Assembly (NCBI GenBank): GCA_038405435.1
Contig: JBBYHZ010000008.1
Source: Dryocola clanedunensis_A
GTDB taxonomy: Bacteria; Pseudomonadota; Gammaproteobacteria; Enterobacterales; Enterobacteriaceae
Length of the DNA stretch: 64,000 nt
Direction: 5' to 3' (one strand)
Within the stretch, counting starts at the first letter, position 1. Every line of letters starts with the position of its first letter. The notes below the pieces were generated by a model that made no database searches, was not told the origin of the DNA, and was given only the letters and a program-made list of their open reading frames with translations. Positions 7,489 through 16,160 of this stretch are shown here, piece by piece. Both the position numbers and the translations under genes were made by a program.

Positions 7489-9213
7489 TCAGGTTCTCTC
7501 CGTTTTGCTTAGCCACATTTCACCCATTCCCCCGCCGCGGATCTGCATCGGGTAAACGTGCTCGGTGCCGTCCACCATTACGTCCACAAACACCAGACGC
7601 TGGTTTTTAACTGCCTCAAGCGCTTCTGCCAGCTTGCTTTCCAGCTCTTCAGGCTGGGTGATGCTGATCCCCACATGCCCGTAGGCTTCGGCAATGCGCA
7701 CGAAATCAGGCAGGGATTCCATATAGGACTGCGAGTGGCGACCTGAATAGATCATGTCCTGCCACTGTTTCACCATTCCCAGGAAGCGGTTATTGAGATT
7801 CAGCACTAATACCGGCAGCCCGTACTGTAGCGCGGTGGACAGCTCCTGAATGTTCATCTGGATGCTGCCATCTCCGGTGACACAGACAACCATTTCATCC
7901 GGCAGGGCCATCTTCACGCCCAGCGCCGCCGGCAGGCCGAAGCCCATAGTGCCAAGGCCACCGGAGTTGATCCAACGACGGGGTTCATCAAAGGTGTAAT
8001 AGAGGGCGGCGAACATCTGATGCTGGCCAACGTCCGAGGTAACATAGGCCTCGCCGTTAGTCAGCTTATAGATCGTTTCGATAACCGCCTGCGGCTTGAT
8101 TTTTCCGCTTTCACGGTCGAACTCGAGGCACTGTTTTGCGCGCCAGTTTTCGATGCTCTGCCACCAGTCGCGAATATCATCGCAGGATTGCACCGTCTCT
8201 TCCTGGGACAGCAGCTCAAGCATTTGTTGCAGCACCTGACGGGCATCCCCAACGATAGGGATATCGGCGCCAACCGTCTTAGAAATAGAAGTCGGGTCTA
8301 TATCGATGTGCAGCACGGTGGCATTCGGACAGTATTTTGCCAGGTTGTTGGTGGTGCGGTCGTCAAAGCGCACGCCAACGCCGAAGATGACATCGGAGTT
8401 GTGCATCACCATGTTGGCTTCATAGGTGCCGTGCATCCCCAGCATGCCCAGCGCCTGGCGATGCGTTCCTGGAAACGCCCCCAGCCCCATAAGAGATGAA
8501 ACAACCGGGATATTGAGCTTTTCAGCCAGCTCGCGCAGCTCGGCATGACATGCAGAGGTAATGGCACCGCCACCCACATACATCACGGGCTTTTTCGCCG
8601 TCAGCAAGGTTTGCAGCGCGCGCTTGATCTGCCCTTTATGGCCCTGAGTCGTTGGATTATAGGAGCGCATGCTGACCGTATCAGGGTAGCTATACGGGAA
8701 TTTATTCGCCGGGCTCATGATATCTTTTGGCAGGTCTACCACCACCGGTCCCGGACGGCCGCTTGCCGCCAGCCAGAACGCTTTTTTAATCACGGCCGGA
8801 ATATCTTCAGCCTGCTTAACCAGGAAACTGTGTTTCACCACCGGTCGGGAAATCCCCACCATGTCGCACTCCTGGAAGGCATCGTAGCCAATCAGGGAAG
8901 TTGCCACCTGTCCGGAGAGGATGACCAGGGGTATAGAGTCCATATAAGCCGTGGCAATACCGGTAATGGCATTTGTCGCTCCGGGACCGGAAGTCACCAG
9001 CACTACCCCGACCTCTCCCGTCGCGCGGGCCAGACCATCGGCCATATGCACCGCCGCCTGCTCATGGCGCACCAGCACATGCTCAATACCACCAATGGTG
9101 TGGAGCGCGTCGTAAATATCGAGTACCGCGCCCCCGGGATAGCCGAATACATGTTTAACGCCCTGATCGATAAGCGATCGGACGACCATCTCGGCTCCTG
9201 ACAACATCTCCAT
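7489..9213 (-). CDS. ilvI: acetolactate synthase III catalytic subunit
   Basis: IlvI is the thiamine-diphosphate- and FAD-dependent catalytic subunit that condenses pyruvate into acetolactate (or with 2-ketobutyrate into acetohydroxybutyrate). The 574-residue length equals the E. coli protein. The cofactor-activating glutamate is in VRHEQAAVHMADG (E51), and the ThDP/Mg motif begins GDGSIQMN and continues to NLNNRFLG. It is the first gene of ilvIH. In E. coli the operon is activated by Lrp and repressed by leucine; the long upstream region here is compatible with that but no Lrp sites were identified with confidence. Confidence 0.98.
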   Translation of the reverse strand: MEMLSGAEMVVRSLIDQGVKHVFGYPGGAVLDIYDALHTIGGIEHVLVRHEQAAVHMADGLARATGEVGVVLVTSGPGATNAITGIATAYMDSIPLVILSGQVATSLIGYDAFQECDMVGISRPVVKHSFLVKQAEDIPAVIKKAFWLAASGRPGPVVVDLPKDIMSPANKFPYSYPDTVSMRSYNPTTQGHKGQIKRALQTLLTAKKPVMYVGGGAITSACHAELRELAEKLNIPVVSSLMGLGAFPGTHRQALGMLGMHGTYEANMVMHNSDVIFGVGVRFDDRTTNNLAKYCPNATVLHIDIDPTSISKTVGADIPIVGDARQVLQQMLELLSQEETVQSCDDIRDWWQSIENWRAKQCLEFDRESGKIKPQAVIETIYKLTNGEAYVTSDVGQHQMFAALYYTFDEPRRWINSGGLGTMGFGLPAALGVKMALPDEMVVCVTGDGSIQMNIQELSTALQYGLPVLVLNLNNRFLGMVKQWQDMIYSGRHSQSYMESLPDFVRIAEAYGHVGISITQPEELESKLAEALEAVKNQRLVFVDVMVDGTEHVYPMQIRGGGMGEMWLSKTERT

Positions 9214-9569
9214 GGTTTGCCTCCAGGCTTACGTTTTGACCGCCAGCGGAAAGCTTTCCCGCCCGGTCGTTGAGGCAGGTTCTCTGCGCCTGCCTGACTT
9301 TTTTATTCTGCGAATGCCACCTAACATAACCGTTGAAAATCAGGCACGCAATCTCCCCGCAAAGGCCCGCCAGCGGCCATTTTTTACTTATTTGCTACAA
9401 AATATCGCGCAGGCAGCGTTTAGCGCTAAGCATAGGGAAAGATGATGAGTGATTATGTTTTAAAAGGACAAAATGACAGGAGATATCTAATTCTTACGGC
9501 AGGGATTGTAATCAGCCATCAGGAGAAAAAAACGAAACAGCATAAAATACCAGTTTTAAGCCCATAAAA
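9214..9569. other. ilvIH upstream region
   Basis: This spacer separates ilvI from the leuO terminator. It holds the ilvI ribosome site (GGAGGC shortly before the ATG) and a 7-bp stem at 9273-9295 (AGGCAGG with CCTGCCT) that would fold in the ilvI leader RNA; on the plus strand the same stem is followed by six Ts. The E. coli counterpart carries several Lrp sites. AT-rich tracts are present at 9440-9560, but individual Lrp sites cannot be called by eye. Confidence 0.5.
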
Positions 9570-9571
9570 AG

Positions 9572-9602
9572 AAAAACCGGATAGTTGTCCTAACCGGTTT
9601 TG
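9572..9602 (-). terminator. leuO intrinsic terminator
   Basis: The minus strand reads AAACCGG-t-TAG, a five-base loop, CTA-t-CCGGTTT and then TTCTTTTT, 20 bases after the leuO stop. The stem has one mismatch. It fits a Rho-independent terminator for leuO. Confidence 0.75.
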
Positions 9603-9621
9603 CTGATTTTTAACTTAACGC

Positions 9622-10566
9622 TTATTTTCCGCAGATTGACGTCAGTAATTCAGCCATCCACTGGTGACCTTTATCCCTGCCGGCGGCTTCATGCCACGAG
9701 AGATAACAGGTTCGCGTATTTTCTTCGAGCGGCAGGGGGAATAAGTTCAGGTGCAAACTCTCGGAAAATTCCTCTGCCAGCCAGCGTGGCGCAATGGCCA
9801 CCAGCTGCGTCTGTGAAACAACGTTTAACACGCTGGTCATAGCCATGCCCTGATAGGAAATACAGGCCTGGGTTTGTGGATTGTGATACCAGAGCGCGCT
9901 AAAGGAGGCAAAACGGTCAAGCGCCACCACCGCATGCTGTTCATTATAAACATCCGCTTCCGTCAGCGGCGCTAACAGACGGGGGTGTTTTTTACTCGCC
10001 ACCAGAACCATCTCATCTTTGAATAACGGCACGCAGGTAAATTCCGGGCGGCGGAACTCATCGTAGCTGATGACAAACTCGGTTTCCTGGTAGCGCAGCT
10101 GATGTTCAATATCTTTATTTAAGCAGGACTTAAATAACAGCTGAATATTGGGCGCAAGGTTGCGGATGTTATTAAAGATCACCGACGTCAATAAATTATC
10201 CAGCGGGCTGCTGACGCAGAGATGAAAAATTCTTTCGCTATCAGAAGGCTCAAACTCGGTGCCGGGTAATTCATTTTGTACCAGCTGCAGCGCCTGGCGT
10301 ATTGAGCCGAAGAGCTGGAACGCTCTGGCGGTAGGCTGAATACCACGACCATAGCGTACGAACAGCTCGTCGTTGAACATAATTTTTAAGCGAGCGACGG
10401 CGTTACTGACCGCAGGCTGCGACATGCCAAGCAGCTGAGCTGCTTTGGTGATGTTTTGCACCTGCATAACCGCATCAAACACCGTCAGTAAATTTAGATC
10501 TACTGTGCGTAGCTGAGGTTTAGCGATGTCTGCCGTCAGCGGCAGATCGAGATTATTATCTGACAT
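9622..10566 (-). CDS. leuO: LysR-type regulator LeuO
   Basis: LeuO is a LysR-family global regulator that antagonises H-NS and controls, among others, leuABCD, CRISPR-cas and stress loci. The chosen ATG at 10566 is preceded by GGAGTAAAT and gives 314 residues, the E. coli length; an in-frame extension to 10665 encodes residues unlike the family and was rejected. The winged helix-turn-helix (NLLTVFDAVMQVQNITKAAQ, MSQPAVSNAVARLK) is well conserved, the effector domain less so. It is divergent from leuL-leuABCD across an AT-rich spacer of the same size as in E. coli. Confidence 0.96.
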   Translation of the reverse strand: MSDNNLDLPLTADIAKPQLRTVDLNLLTVFDAVMQVQNITKAAQLLGMSQPAVSNAVARLKIMFNDELFVRYGRGIQPTARAFQLFGSIRQALQLVQNELPGTEFEPSDSERIFHLCVSSPLDNLLTSVIFNNIRNLAPNIQLLFKSCLNKDIEHQLRYQETEFVISYDEFRRPEFTCVPLFKDEMVLVASKKHPRLLAPLTEADVYNEQHAVVALDRFASFSALWYHNPQTQACISYQGMAMTSVLNVVSQTQLVAIAPRWLAEEFSESLHLNLFPLPLEENTRTCYLSWHEAAGRDKGHQWMAELLTSICGK

Positions 10567-11166
10567 ATTTACTCCATTTGATAGGACAGTTCCCTCTTTA
10601 CAGACAAGGCTGTAGGTAATTCCATTTATCATTTCCGGGCAAAATATGCTGACTGCAAAACCCAAAAGGCCAGACCGAATTAATTAAATTCAGGAAGTTT
10701 AATTATTCGAGAAGCCCTGTTTCAGGAATTATAAGCACAACAAATATCTCACTTTTACCGGAGCAACTTGTGCGTTCATCAACCTATCTTACGAATCTTG
10801 AGAATCACAACATAAAAGCGCACAACACACAATAATTGATGTGGTGAATAATATGTTAAGCGCCAATAAAATGTTCCCCTGTCAACAAGGGCATTTTTGG
10901 TCAAAAAAAGATTAAAAGTTCTTAAAAAGCGGAATCAATCATATAAATAATATATTAATTCACACAAATCAAAAGGATAGATTATGGTTGTCCGGTCAGA
11001 TTTGAAACAAATATATATCATCAAATGTCATTGTGTTACAGCCCGCTCTTACAAGGCCTTCTGCGTACCTTTAGTATATTTTCAGATTTTTGCGTTTTTT
11101 AGCACAATTCGCTTAATGCCCTTCTCTCGCCAGCACGTGCAAATTCTTCATGTTGCTTCTCAAAGG
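10567..11166. other. AT-rich leuO-leuL intergenic region
   Basis: The spacer is rich in A and T, particularly 10850-10985 (runs such as AAAAAAGATTAAAAG and ATATAAATAATATATTAA). The E. coli counterpart is a known H-NS nucleation region that silences leuO. An 80-codon open frame at 10984-11226 lacks a ribosome site and any family resemblance and is not annotated. No individual operator is claimed. Confidence 0.55.
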
Positions 11167-11195
11167 TTGACAGTACAAAGCAGATCAAGTACCAA
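11167..11195 (+). promoter_or_regulatory. promoter of leuLABCD
   Basis: A perfect -35 TTGACA (11167-11172) lies at the correct distance upstream of the leader peptide gene; 17 bases later is TACCAA (11190-11195), a weak -10. The -35 is strong evidence, the -10 assignment is tentative. Confidence 0.6.
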
Positions 11196-11229
11196 TGAAT
11201 ACAACACAAAAACACTTGAGGCCTGAAAC

Positions 11230-11313
11230 ATGATTCGCTCCCATCGCCTACTAGTTCTACTACTAAACGCATCTTACTTGCGCGGTAGACTGGTGGGCGA
11301 CATCAAGCGTTGA
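11230..11313 (+). CDS. leuL: leu operon leader peptide
   Basis: This 27-codon open frame encodes the attenuation leader of leuABCD. Its start MIRSHRLLVLLLNASYLRG carries five leucine codons in the LLVLLL block, all of them the rare codon CTA. When leucyl-tRNA is scarce, ribosomes stall there and prevent the downstream terminator from folding. E. coli LeuL has 28 residues with four consecutive CUA codons. The gene lies 23 bases upstream of the attenuator hairpin, the normal arrangement. Confidence 0.95.
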   Translation: MIRSHRLLVLLLNASYLRGRLVGDIKR

Positions 11314-11336
11314 TTCAAGCCATCAGACTGAAAAAA

Positions 11337-11361
11337 CCCGCGCCGCTGCGCGGGTTTTTTT
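11337..11361 (+). terminator. leu operon attenuator
   Basis: CCCGCGC (11337-11343), the loop CGCT and GCGCGGG (11348-11354) followed by seven Ts form the terminator stem of the leucine attenuator, between leuL and leuA. Competing pairing with the leuL end is expected but was not modelled. Confidence 0.93.
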
Positions 11362-11404
11362 ATGCTCGCAGTAACGGCCCCAGGACAATAAAAAGGACCC
11401 TAAC

Positions 11405-12973
11405 ATGAGCCAACAAGTCATTATTTTCGATACAACTTTGCGTGATGGTGAGCAGGCATTACAGGCAAGCCTGAGTGTGAAAGAGAAGCTGCAGATTGCG
11501 ATGGCGCTGGAGCGTATGGGCGTGGATGTGATGGAAGTGGGCTTCCCGGTCTCCTCCCCTGGCGATTTCGAATCCGTGCAGACCATTGCCCGCAATATCA
11601 AAAACAGCCGCGTCTGCGGTCTGGCCCGCTGCGTTGAGAAAGACATTGATGTGGCAGCTGAATCCCTGAAAGTCGCCGAAGCCTTCCGAATTCACACTTT
11701 TATTGCCACCTCGCCAATGCACATCGCCACCAAGCTGCGCAGCACGCTGGACGAAGTGATTGAGCGCTCGATCTACATGATTAAGCGCGCCCGTAATTAC
11801 ACCGACGATGTTGAGTTCTCCTGCGAAGACGCGGGCCGTACCCCCATCGCCGATTTAGCTCGCGTCGTAGAGGCCGCCATTAAAGCAGGCGCCACCACCA
11901 TTAACATCCCGGACACCGTCGGCTACACCATGCCGTTTGAGTTCGCCAACATCATCAGCGGCCTGTATGAGCGCGTGCCGAACATTGATAAAGCGATTAT
12001 TTCCGTACACACCCACGATGACCTGGGGCTGGCCGTAGGCAACGCCATGGCCGCCGTCCATGCGGGTGCGCGTCAGGTTGAGGGCGCGATGAACGGCATC
12101 GGTGAACGTGCGGGGAACTGCTCGCTGGAAGAAGTGATCATGGCGATCAAGGTGCGCAAGGACATCATGAACCTGCACACCAACATCAATCACCATGAAA
12201 TCTGGCGCACCAGCCAGATGGTCAGCCAGATCTGCAACATGCCGGTTCCGGCAAACAAAGCGATTGTCGGCACCGGCGCATTTGCCCACTCCTCCGGTAT
12301 TCACCAGGACGGCGTGCTGAAAAACCGCGAAAACTACGAAATCATGACCCCGGAATCCATCGGCCTTAATCAGGTACAGCTGAACCTGACCTCCCGCTCC
12401 GGCCGCGCGGCGGTTAAACACCGCATGGACGAGATGGGCTACAAAGAAACCGACTACAACATGGATTCCCTGTACGACGCCTTCCTGAAGCTGGCCGACA
12501 AAAAGGGCCAGGTCTTCGATTACGATCTGGAAGCGCTGGCATTCATCGGCAAACAGCAGGAAGAGCCAGAGCATTTCAGCCTGGAATATTTCAACGTGCA
12601 GTCCGGCTCAAGCGTCATCTCCACGGCGTCCGTGCAGCTGAACTGTGGCGAAGAGAAGCAATCCGAAGCCGCTACCGGCAACGGACCGGTAGACGCCGTC
12701 TATCAGGCAATTAACCGCATCACCAATTACGACGTTGAGCTGGTGAAATACCAGCTGTCGGCAAAAGGCCAGGGCAAGAATGCGCTGGGCCAGGTGGATA
12801 TCGTGGTGACGCATAAAGGCCGCCGCTTCCACGGCGTAGGTCTGGCGACGGATATCGTTGAGTCCTCAGCGAAAGCGATGATCAACGTGCTGAACAACAT
12901 CTGGCGCGCAGGTGAAGTCGAAAAAGAATTGCAGCGCAAAGCCAATAATAAAGAAACTCAGGAAACCGTGTGA
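11405..12973 (+). CDS. leuA: 2-isopropylmalate synthase
   Basis: LeuA condenses acetyl-CoA with 2-ketoisovalerate, the first committed step of leucine synthesis. The 522 residues begin MSQQVIIFDTTLRDGEQ; the DTTLRDGEQ motif (R13, D14) and HTHDDLGLAVGN are the DRE-TIM metallolyase catalytic and metal sites. The C-terminal third is the leucine-binding regulatory domain. It is the first structural gene after the attenuator and ends one base before the leuB ATG. Confidence 0.98.
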   Translation: MSQQVIIFDTTLRDGEQALQASLSVKEKLQIAMALERMGVDVMEVGFPVSSPGDFESVQTIARNIKNSRVCGLARCVEKDIDVAAESLKVAEAFRIHTFIATSPMHIATKLRSTLDEVIERSIYMIKRARNYTDDVEFSCEDAGRTPIADLARVVEAAIKAGATTINIPDTVGYTMPFEFANIISGLYERVPNIDKAIISVHTHDDLGLAVGNAMAAVHAGARQVEGAMNGIGERAGNCSLEEVIMAIKVRKDIMNLHTNINHHEIWRTSQMVSQICNMPVPANKAIVGTGAFAHSSGIHQDGVLKNRENYEIMTPESIGLNQVQLNLTSRSGRAAVKHRMDEMGYKETDYNMDSLYDAFLKLADKKGQVFDYDLEALAFIGKQQEEPEHFSLEYFNVQSGSSVISTASVQLNCGEEKQSEAATGNGPVDAVYQAINRITNYDVELVKYQLSAKGQGKNALGQVDIVVTHKGRRFHGVGLATDIVESSAKAMINVLNNIWRAGEVEKELQRKANNKETQETV

Positions 12974-12974
12974 C

Positions 12975-14066
12975 ATGTCAAAATCTCATCATATAGCAGT
13001 CTTGCCGGGCGACGGCATTGGCCCGGAAGTTATGGCACAGGCGCTGAAGGTGCTGGAAGCCGTTCGTACGCGCTTTGATATGCGTATTACCACCAGCTCC
13101 TATGACGTTGGCGGTATCGCCATCGACCGTCACGGCAACCCGTTGCCGCCGGTCACCGTTGAAGGCTGCGAGCAGGCTGATGCCATCCTGTTTGGCTCCG
13201 TTGGCGGGCCGAAGTGGGAGCATTTGCCACCGACCCAGCAGCCAGAGCGCGGCGCGCTGTTACCGCTGCGTAAACACTTCAAACTGTTCAGCAACCTGCG
13301 CCCTGCCCGCCTGTATCAGGGCCTGGAAGAGTTCTGCCCGCTGCGTGCCGACATCGCCGCTAACGGCTTCGATATTCTGTGCGTCCGTGAGTTAACCGGC
13401 GGGATCTACTTCGGTCAGCCAAAAGGCCGCGAAGGCTCAGGTATGCACGAGAAGGCCTTTGATACCGAGGTGTACCACCGTTTCGAAATCGAGCGTATTG
13501 CCCGCATCGCCTTTGAGTCCGCCCGCAAACGCCGCAATAAAGTGACCTCAATTGATAAAGCGAACGTGCTGCAAACCTCCGTTATGTGGCGCGAAATCGT
13601 TAACGAAATCGCCAGTGAATACCCGGACGTAGAGCTGTCGCACATGTATATAGACAACGCTACCATGCAGCTGATTAAAGACCCGTCGCAGTTCGACGTG
13701 CTGCTGTGCTCCAACCTGTTCGGCGACATCCTGTCGGACGAATGCGCGATGATCACCGGCTCAATGGGCATGCTGCCTTCCGCCAGCCTGAACGAACAGG
13801 GCTTCGGCCTGTACGAACCTGCGGGCGGCTCTGCGCCAGACATCGCAGGGAAAAATATCGCAAACCCTATTGCGCAGATCCTCTCTCTGGCTCTGTTACT
13901 GCGCTATAGCCTGGACGCTGAAGAAGCAGCACGGGCCATTGAAAACGCCGTTAACCTCGCTCTGGAAGAAGGCTTCCGTACCGGCGACTTAGCACGCGAT
14001 GGCAAAGCAATCAGCACAGACGAAATGGGCGATACCATTGCCCGCTTCGTGGCACAGGGGAAATAA
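12975..14066 (+). CDS. leuB: 3-isopropylmalate dehydrogenase
   Basis: LeuB oxidatively decarboxylates 3-isopropylmalate with NAD+. From the ATG at 12975, one base after the leuA stop, the protein has 363 residues, the E. coli length; an open frame extends upstream into leuA but has no basis. Family features are the N-terminal AVLPGDGIGPEV and the Mg-binding segment NLFGDILSDECAMITGSMGM. It is the second structural gene of leuABCD. Confidence 0.98.
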   Translation: MSKSHHIAVLPGDGIGPEVMAQALKVLEAVRTRFDMRITTSSYDVGGIAIDRHGNPLPPVTVEGCEQADAILFGSVGGPKWEHLPPTQQPERGALLPLRKHFKLFSNLRPARLYQGLEEFCPLRADIAANGFDILCVRELTGGIYFGQPKGREGSGMHEKAFDTEVYHRFEIERIARIAFESARKRRNKVTSIDKANVLQTSVMWREIVNEIASEYPDVELSHMYIDNATMQLIKDPSQFDVLLCSNLFGDILSDECAMITGSMGMLPSASLNEQGFGLYEPAGGSAPDIAGKNIANPIAQILSLALLLRYSLDAEEAARAIENAVNLALEEGFRTGDLARDGKAISTDEMGDTIARFVAQGK

Positions 14067-14068
14067 TC

Positions 14069-15469
14069 ATGGCGAAGACGTTATATCAAAAGTTGTACGA
14101 CGCGCACGTCGTGTATGAAGCGGTCGACGAGACGCCGCTGCTGTACATCGACCGTCATCTGGTTCACGAAGTCACCTCGCCACAGGCGTTTGACGGCCTG
14201 CGTGCCCACAAGCGCCCGGTGCGCCAGCCGGGTAAAACCTTCGCGACCATGGACCACAACGTTTCCACGCAGACCAAAGACATTAACGCCTCCGGCGAAA
14301 TGGCCCGCATCCAGATGCAGGAATTAATGAAGAACTGCAAAGAGTTCGGCGTGGAGCTGTACGACCTGAACCATCCCTACCAGGGTATCGTCCACGTGAT
14401 GGGGCCGGAGCAGGGCATTACCCTGCCGGGCATGACCATCGTCTGCGGCGATTCCCATACCGCTACCCACGGCGCATTTGGCGCGCTGGCGTTTGGTATC
14501 GGCACTTCAGAAGTTGAGCACGTGCTGGCAACGCAAACCCTGAAGCAGGGCCGCGCCAAAACCATGAAGATTGAAGTGACCGGCAAAGCGGCACCGGGCA
14601 TCACCGCAAAAGATATCGTGCTGGCGATTATCGGCAAAACCGGCAGCGCGGGCGGCACCGGCCACGTGGTTGAATTCTGCGGCAGCGCCATTCAGGCTTT
14701 GTCGATGGAAGGCCGCATGACGCTGTGCAATATGGCAATCGAAATGGGCGCTAAAGCGGGTATCGTCGCACCGGACGAAACCACGTTTAATTACGTAAAA
14801 GGCCGTCTGCACGCGCCGAAAGCGGCAGACTGGGACGATGCCGTCGCATGGTGGAAAACATTCACCACTGACGAAGGCGCTAAGTTCGATACCGTCGTCA
14901 CCCTGGACGCCGCCGATATTGCGCCGCAGGTTACCTGGGGAACCAACCCGGGCCAGGTCATTTCCGTCAACGAAAACATCCCTAATCCAGACTCCTTCAC
15001 CGATCCGGTCGAGCGTGCATCCGCCGAGAAAGCGCTGGCCTATATGGGCCTGAAGCCGGGTATCCCGCTGACCGAAGTGGCTATCGATAAAGTCTTTATC
15101 GGCTCCTGTACCAACTCGCGTATCGAAGATTTGCGAGCCGCTGCAGAAATCGCTAAAGGCCGCAAGGTTGCACCAGGCGTGCAGGCGCTGGTCGTCCCAG
15201 GTTCCGGCCCGGTGAAAGCCCAGGCGGAAGAAGAAGGCCTGGATAAGATCTTTATCGAAGCCGGTTTTGAATGGCGTCTGCCGGGCTGCTCCATGTGCCT
15301 GGCGATGAACAACGACCGTCTGGAACCGGGCGAACGCTGCGCCTCCACCAGCAACCGCAACTTCGAAGGCCGTCAGGGCCGCGGCGGCCGTACGCATCTG
15401 GTCAGCCCGGCGATGGCCGCTGCCGCTGCCGTATCCGGCCACTTTGCCGACATCCGCACGCTGAAATAA
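14069..15469 (+). CDS. leuC: 3-isopropylmalate dehydratase large subunit
   Basis: LeuC with LeuD isomerises 2- to 3-isopropylmalate. The 466-residue protein belongs to the aconitase family. The three [4Fe-4S] cysteine ligands are in GSCTNSR and in GCSMCLAMN. It starts two bases after leuB and is followed 11 bases later by leuD, so all four leu genes form one transcript. Confidence 0.98.
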   Translation: MAKTLYQKLYDAHVVYEAVDETPLLYIDRHLVHEVTSPQAFDGLRAHKRPVRQPGKTFATMDHNVSTQTKDINASGEMARIQMQELMKNCKEFGVELYDLNHPYQGIVHVMGPEQGITLPGMTIVCGDSHTATHGAFGALAFGIGTSEVEHVLATQTLKQGRAKTMKIEVTGKAAPGITAKDIVLAIIGKTGSAGGTGHVVEFCGSAIQALSMEGRMTLCNMAIEMGAKAGIVAPDETTFNYVKGRLHAPKAADWDDAVAWWKTFTTDEGAKFDTVVTLDAADIAPQVTWGTNPGQVISVNENIPNPDSFTDPVERASAEKALAYMGLKPGIPLTEVAIDKVFIGSCTNSRIEDLRAAAEIAKGRKVAPGVQALVVPGSGPVKAQAEEEGLDKIFIEAGFEWRLPGCSMCLAMNNDRLEPGERCASTSNRNFEGRQGRGGRTHLVSPAMAAAAAVSGHFADIRTLK

Positions 15470-15480
15470 GGGAAAACACC

Positions 15481-16086
15481 ATGGCAGAAAAATTTATCCA
15501 ACACACCGGCCTGGTCGTTCCGCTGGATGCCGCAAACGTTGATACCGACGCAATTATTCCGAAGCAGTTTTTGCAGAAGGTCACCCGCACCGGTTTTGGC
15601 GCGCATCTGTTTAACGACTGGCGTTTCCTCGACGACGCGGGCCAGCAGCCAAACCCGGAATTCGTGCTGAACTTCCCGGAATTTAAAGGGGCTTCTGTCC
15701 TGCTGGCGCGTGAAAACTTCGGCTGCGGTTCTTCCCGTGAGCACGCGCCCTGGGCGCTGACCGACTACGGTTTTAAAGTCGTTATCGCACCAAGCTTCGC
15801 GGATATCTTCTACGGCAACTCGTTCAACAACCAGCTGCTGCCGGTAACGCTGAGCGAAGAAGAAGTGGATGAGATGTTCAGGCTGGTGGCGGCAAATCCT
15901 GGCATTAAATTTGTTGTCGACCTGGAAGCTCAGACCGTGACGGCAGGCGAAAAAACGTATGCCTTTAACATTGATACGTTCCGCCGCCACTGCATGTTAG
16001 AAGGGCTGGACAGCATCGGCCTGACGCTGCAGCACGAGGGCGCGATTTCTACCTACGAGCAGAAACAGCCTGAGTTTATGCGCTAA
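15481..16086 (+). CDS. leuD: 3-isopropylmalate dehydratase small subunit
   Basis: LeuD is the swivel-domain subunit of isopropylmalate isomerase. The ATG at 15481 gives 201 residues as in E. coli, starting MAEKFIQHTGLVVPLD. The loop FGCGSSREHAPWAL that contacts the substrate and completes the active site is intact. It is the last gene of the leu operon and is followed by two strong palindromes that may end transcription. Confidence 0.98.
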   Translation: MAEKFIQHTGLVVPLDAANVDTDAIIPKQFLQKVTRTGFGAHLFNDWRFLDDAGQQPNPEFVLNFPEFKGASVLLARENFGCGSSREHAPWALTDYGFKVVIAPSFADIFYGNSFNNQLLPVTLSEEEVDEMFRLVAANPGIKFVVDLEAQTVTAGEKTYAFNIDTFRRHCMLEGLDSIGLTLQHEGAISTYEQKQPEFMR

Positions 16087-16093
16087 TTCTTTC

Positions 16094-16155
16094 CCCTCTC
16101 CCCAAAGGGGAGAGGGAGGAAATCAGGTGACCTCTCCCTTCAAGGGAGAGGTCAC
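16094..16155. repeat. two tandem palindromes between leuD and setA
   Basis: CCCTCTCCCC, AAA, GGGGAGAGGG (16094-16116) is a perfect 10-bp stem. It is followed by GTGACCTCTCCCTT, C, AAGGGAGAGGTCAC (16127-16155), a perfect 14-bp inverted repeat. They share the CCTCTCCC core. They sit between convergent genes leuD and setA and could act as bidirectional 3-prime ends. Similar CCCTC-rich palindromes are frequent in Enterobacter-like genomes as REP-type repeats; a relative lies at 34975-35009. Confidence 0.8.
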
Positions 16156-16160
16156 AAAGT

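Noticed and set aside
10567..10665. A 33-codon N-terminal extension of leuO
   Set aside because: The downstream ATG at 10566 has a good ribosome site and reproduces the 314-residue length of LeuO.
10984..11226. An 80-codon plus-strand frame upstream of leuL
   Set aside because: There is no ribosome site or family resemblance, and it runs across the leu promoter in an AT-rich regulatory spacer.
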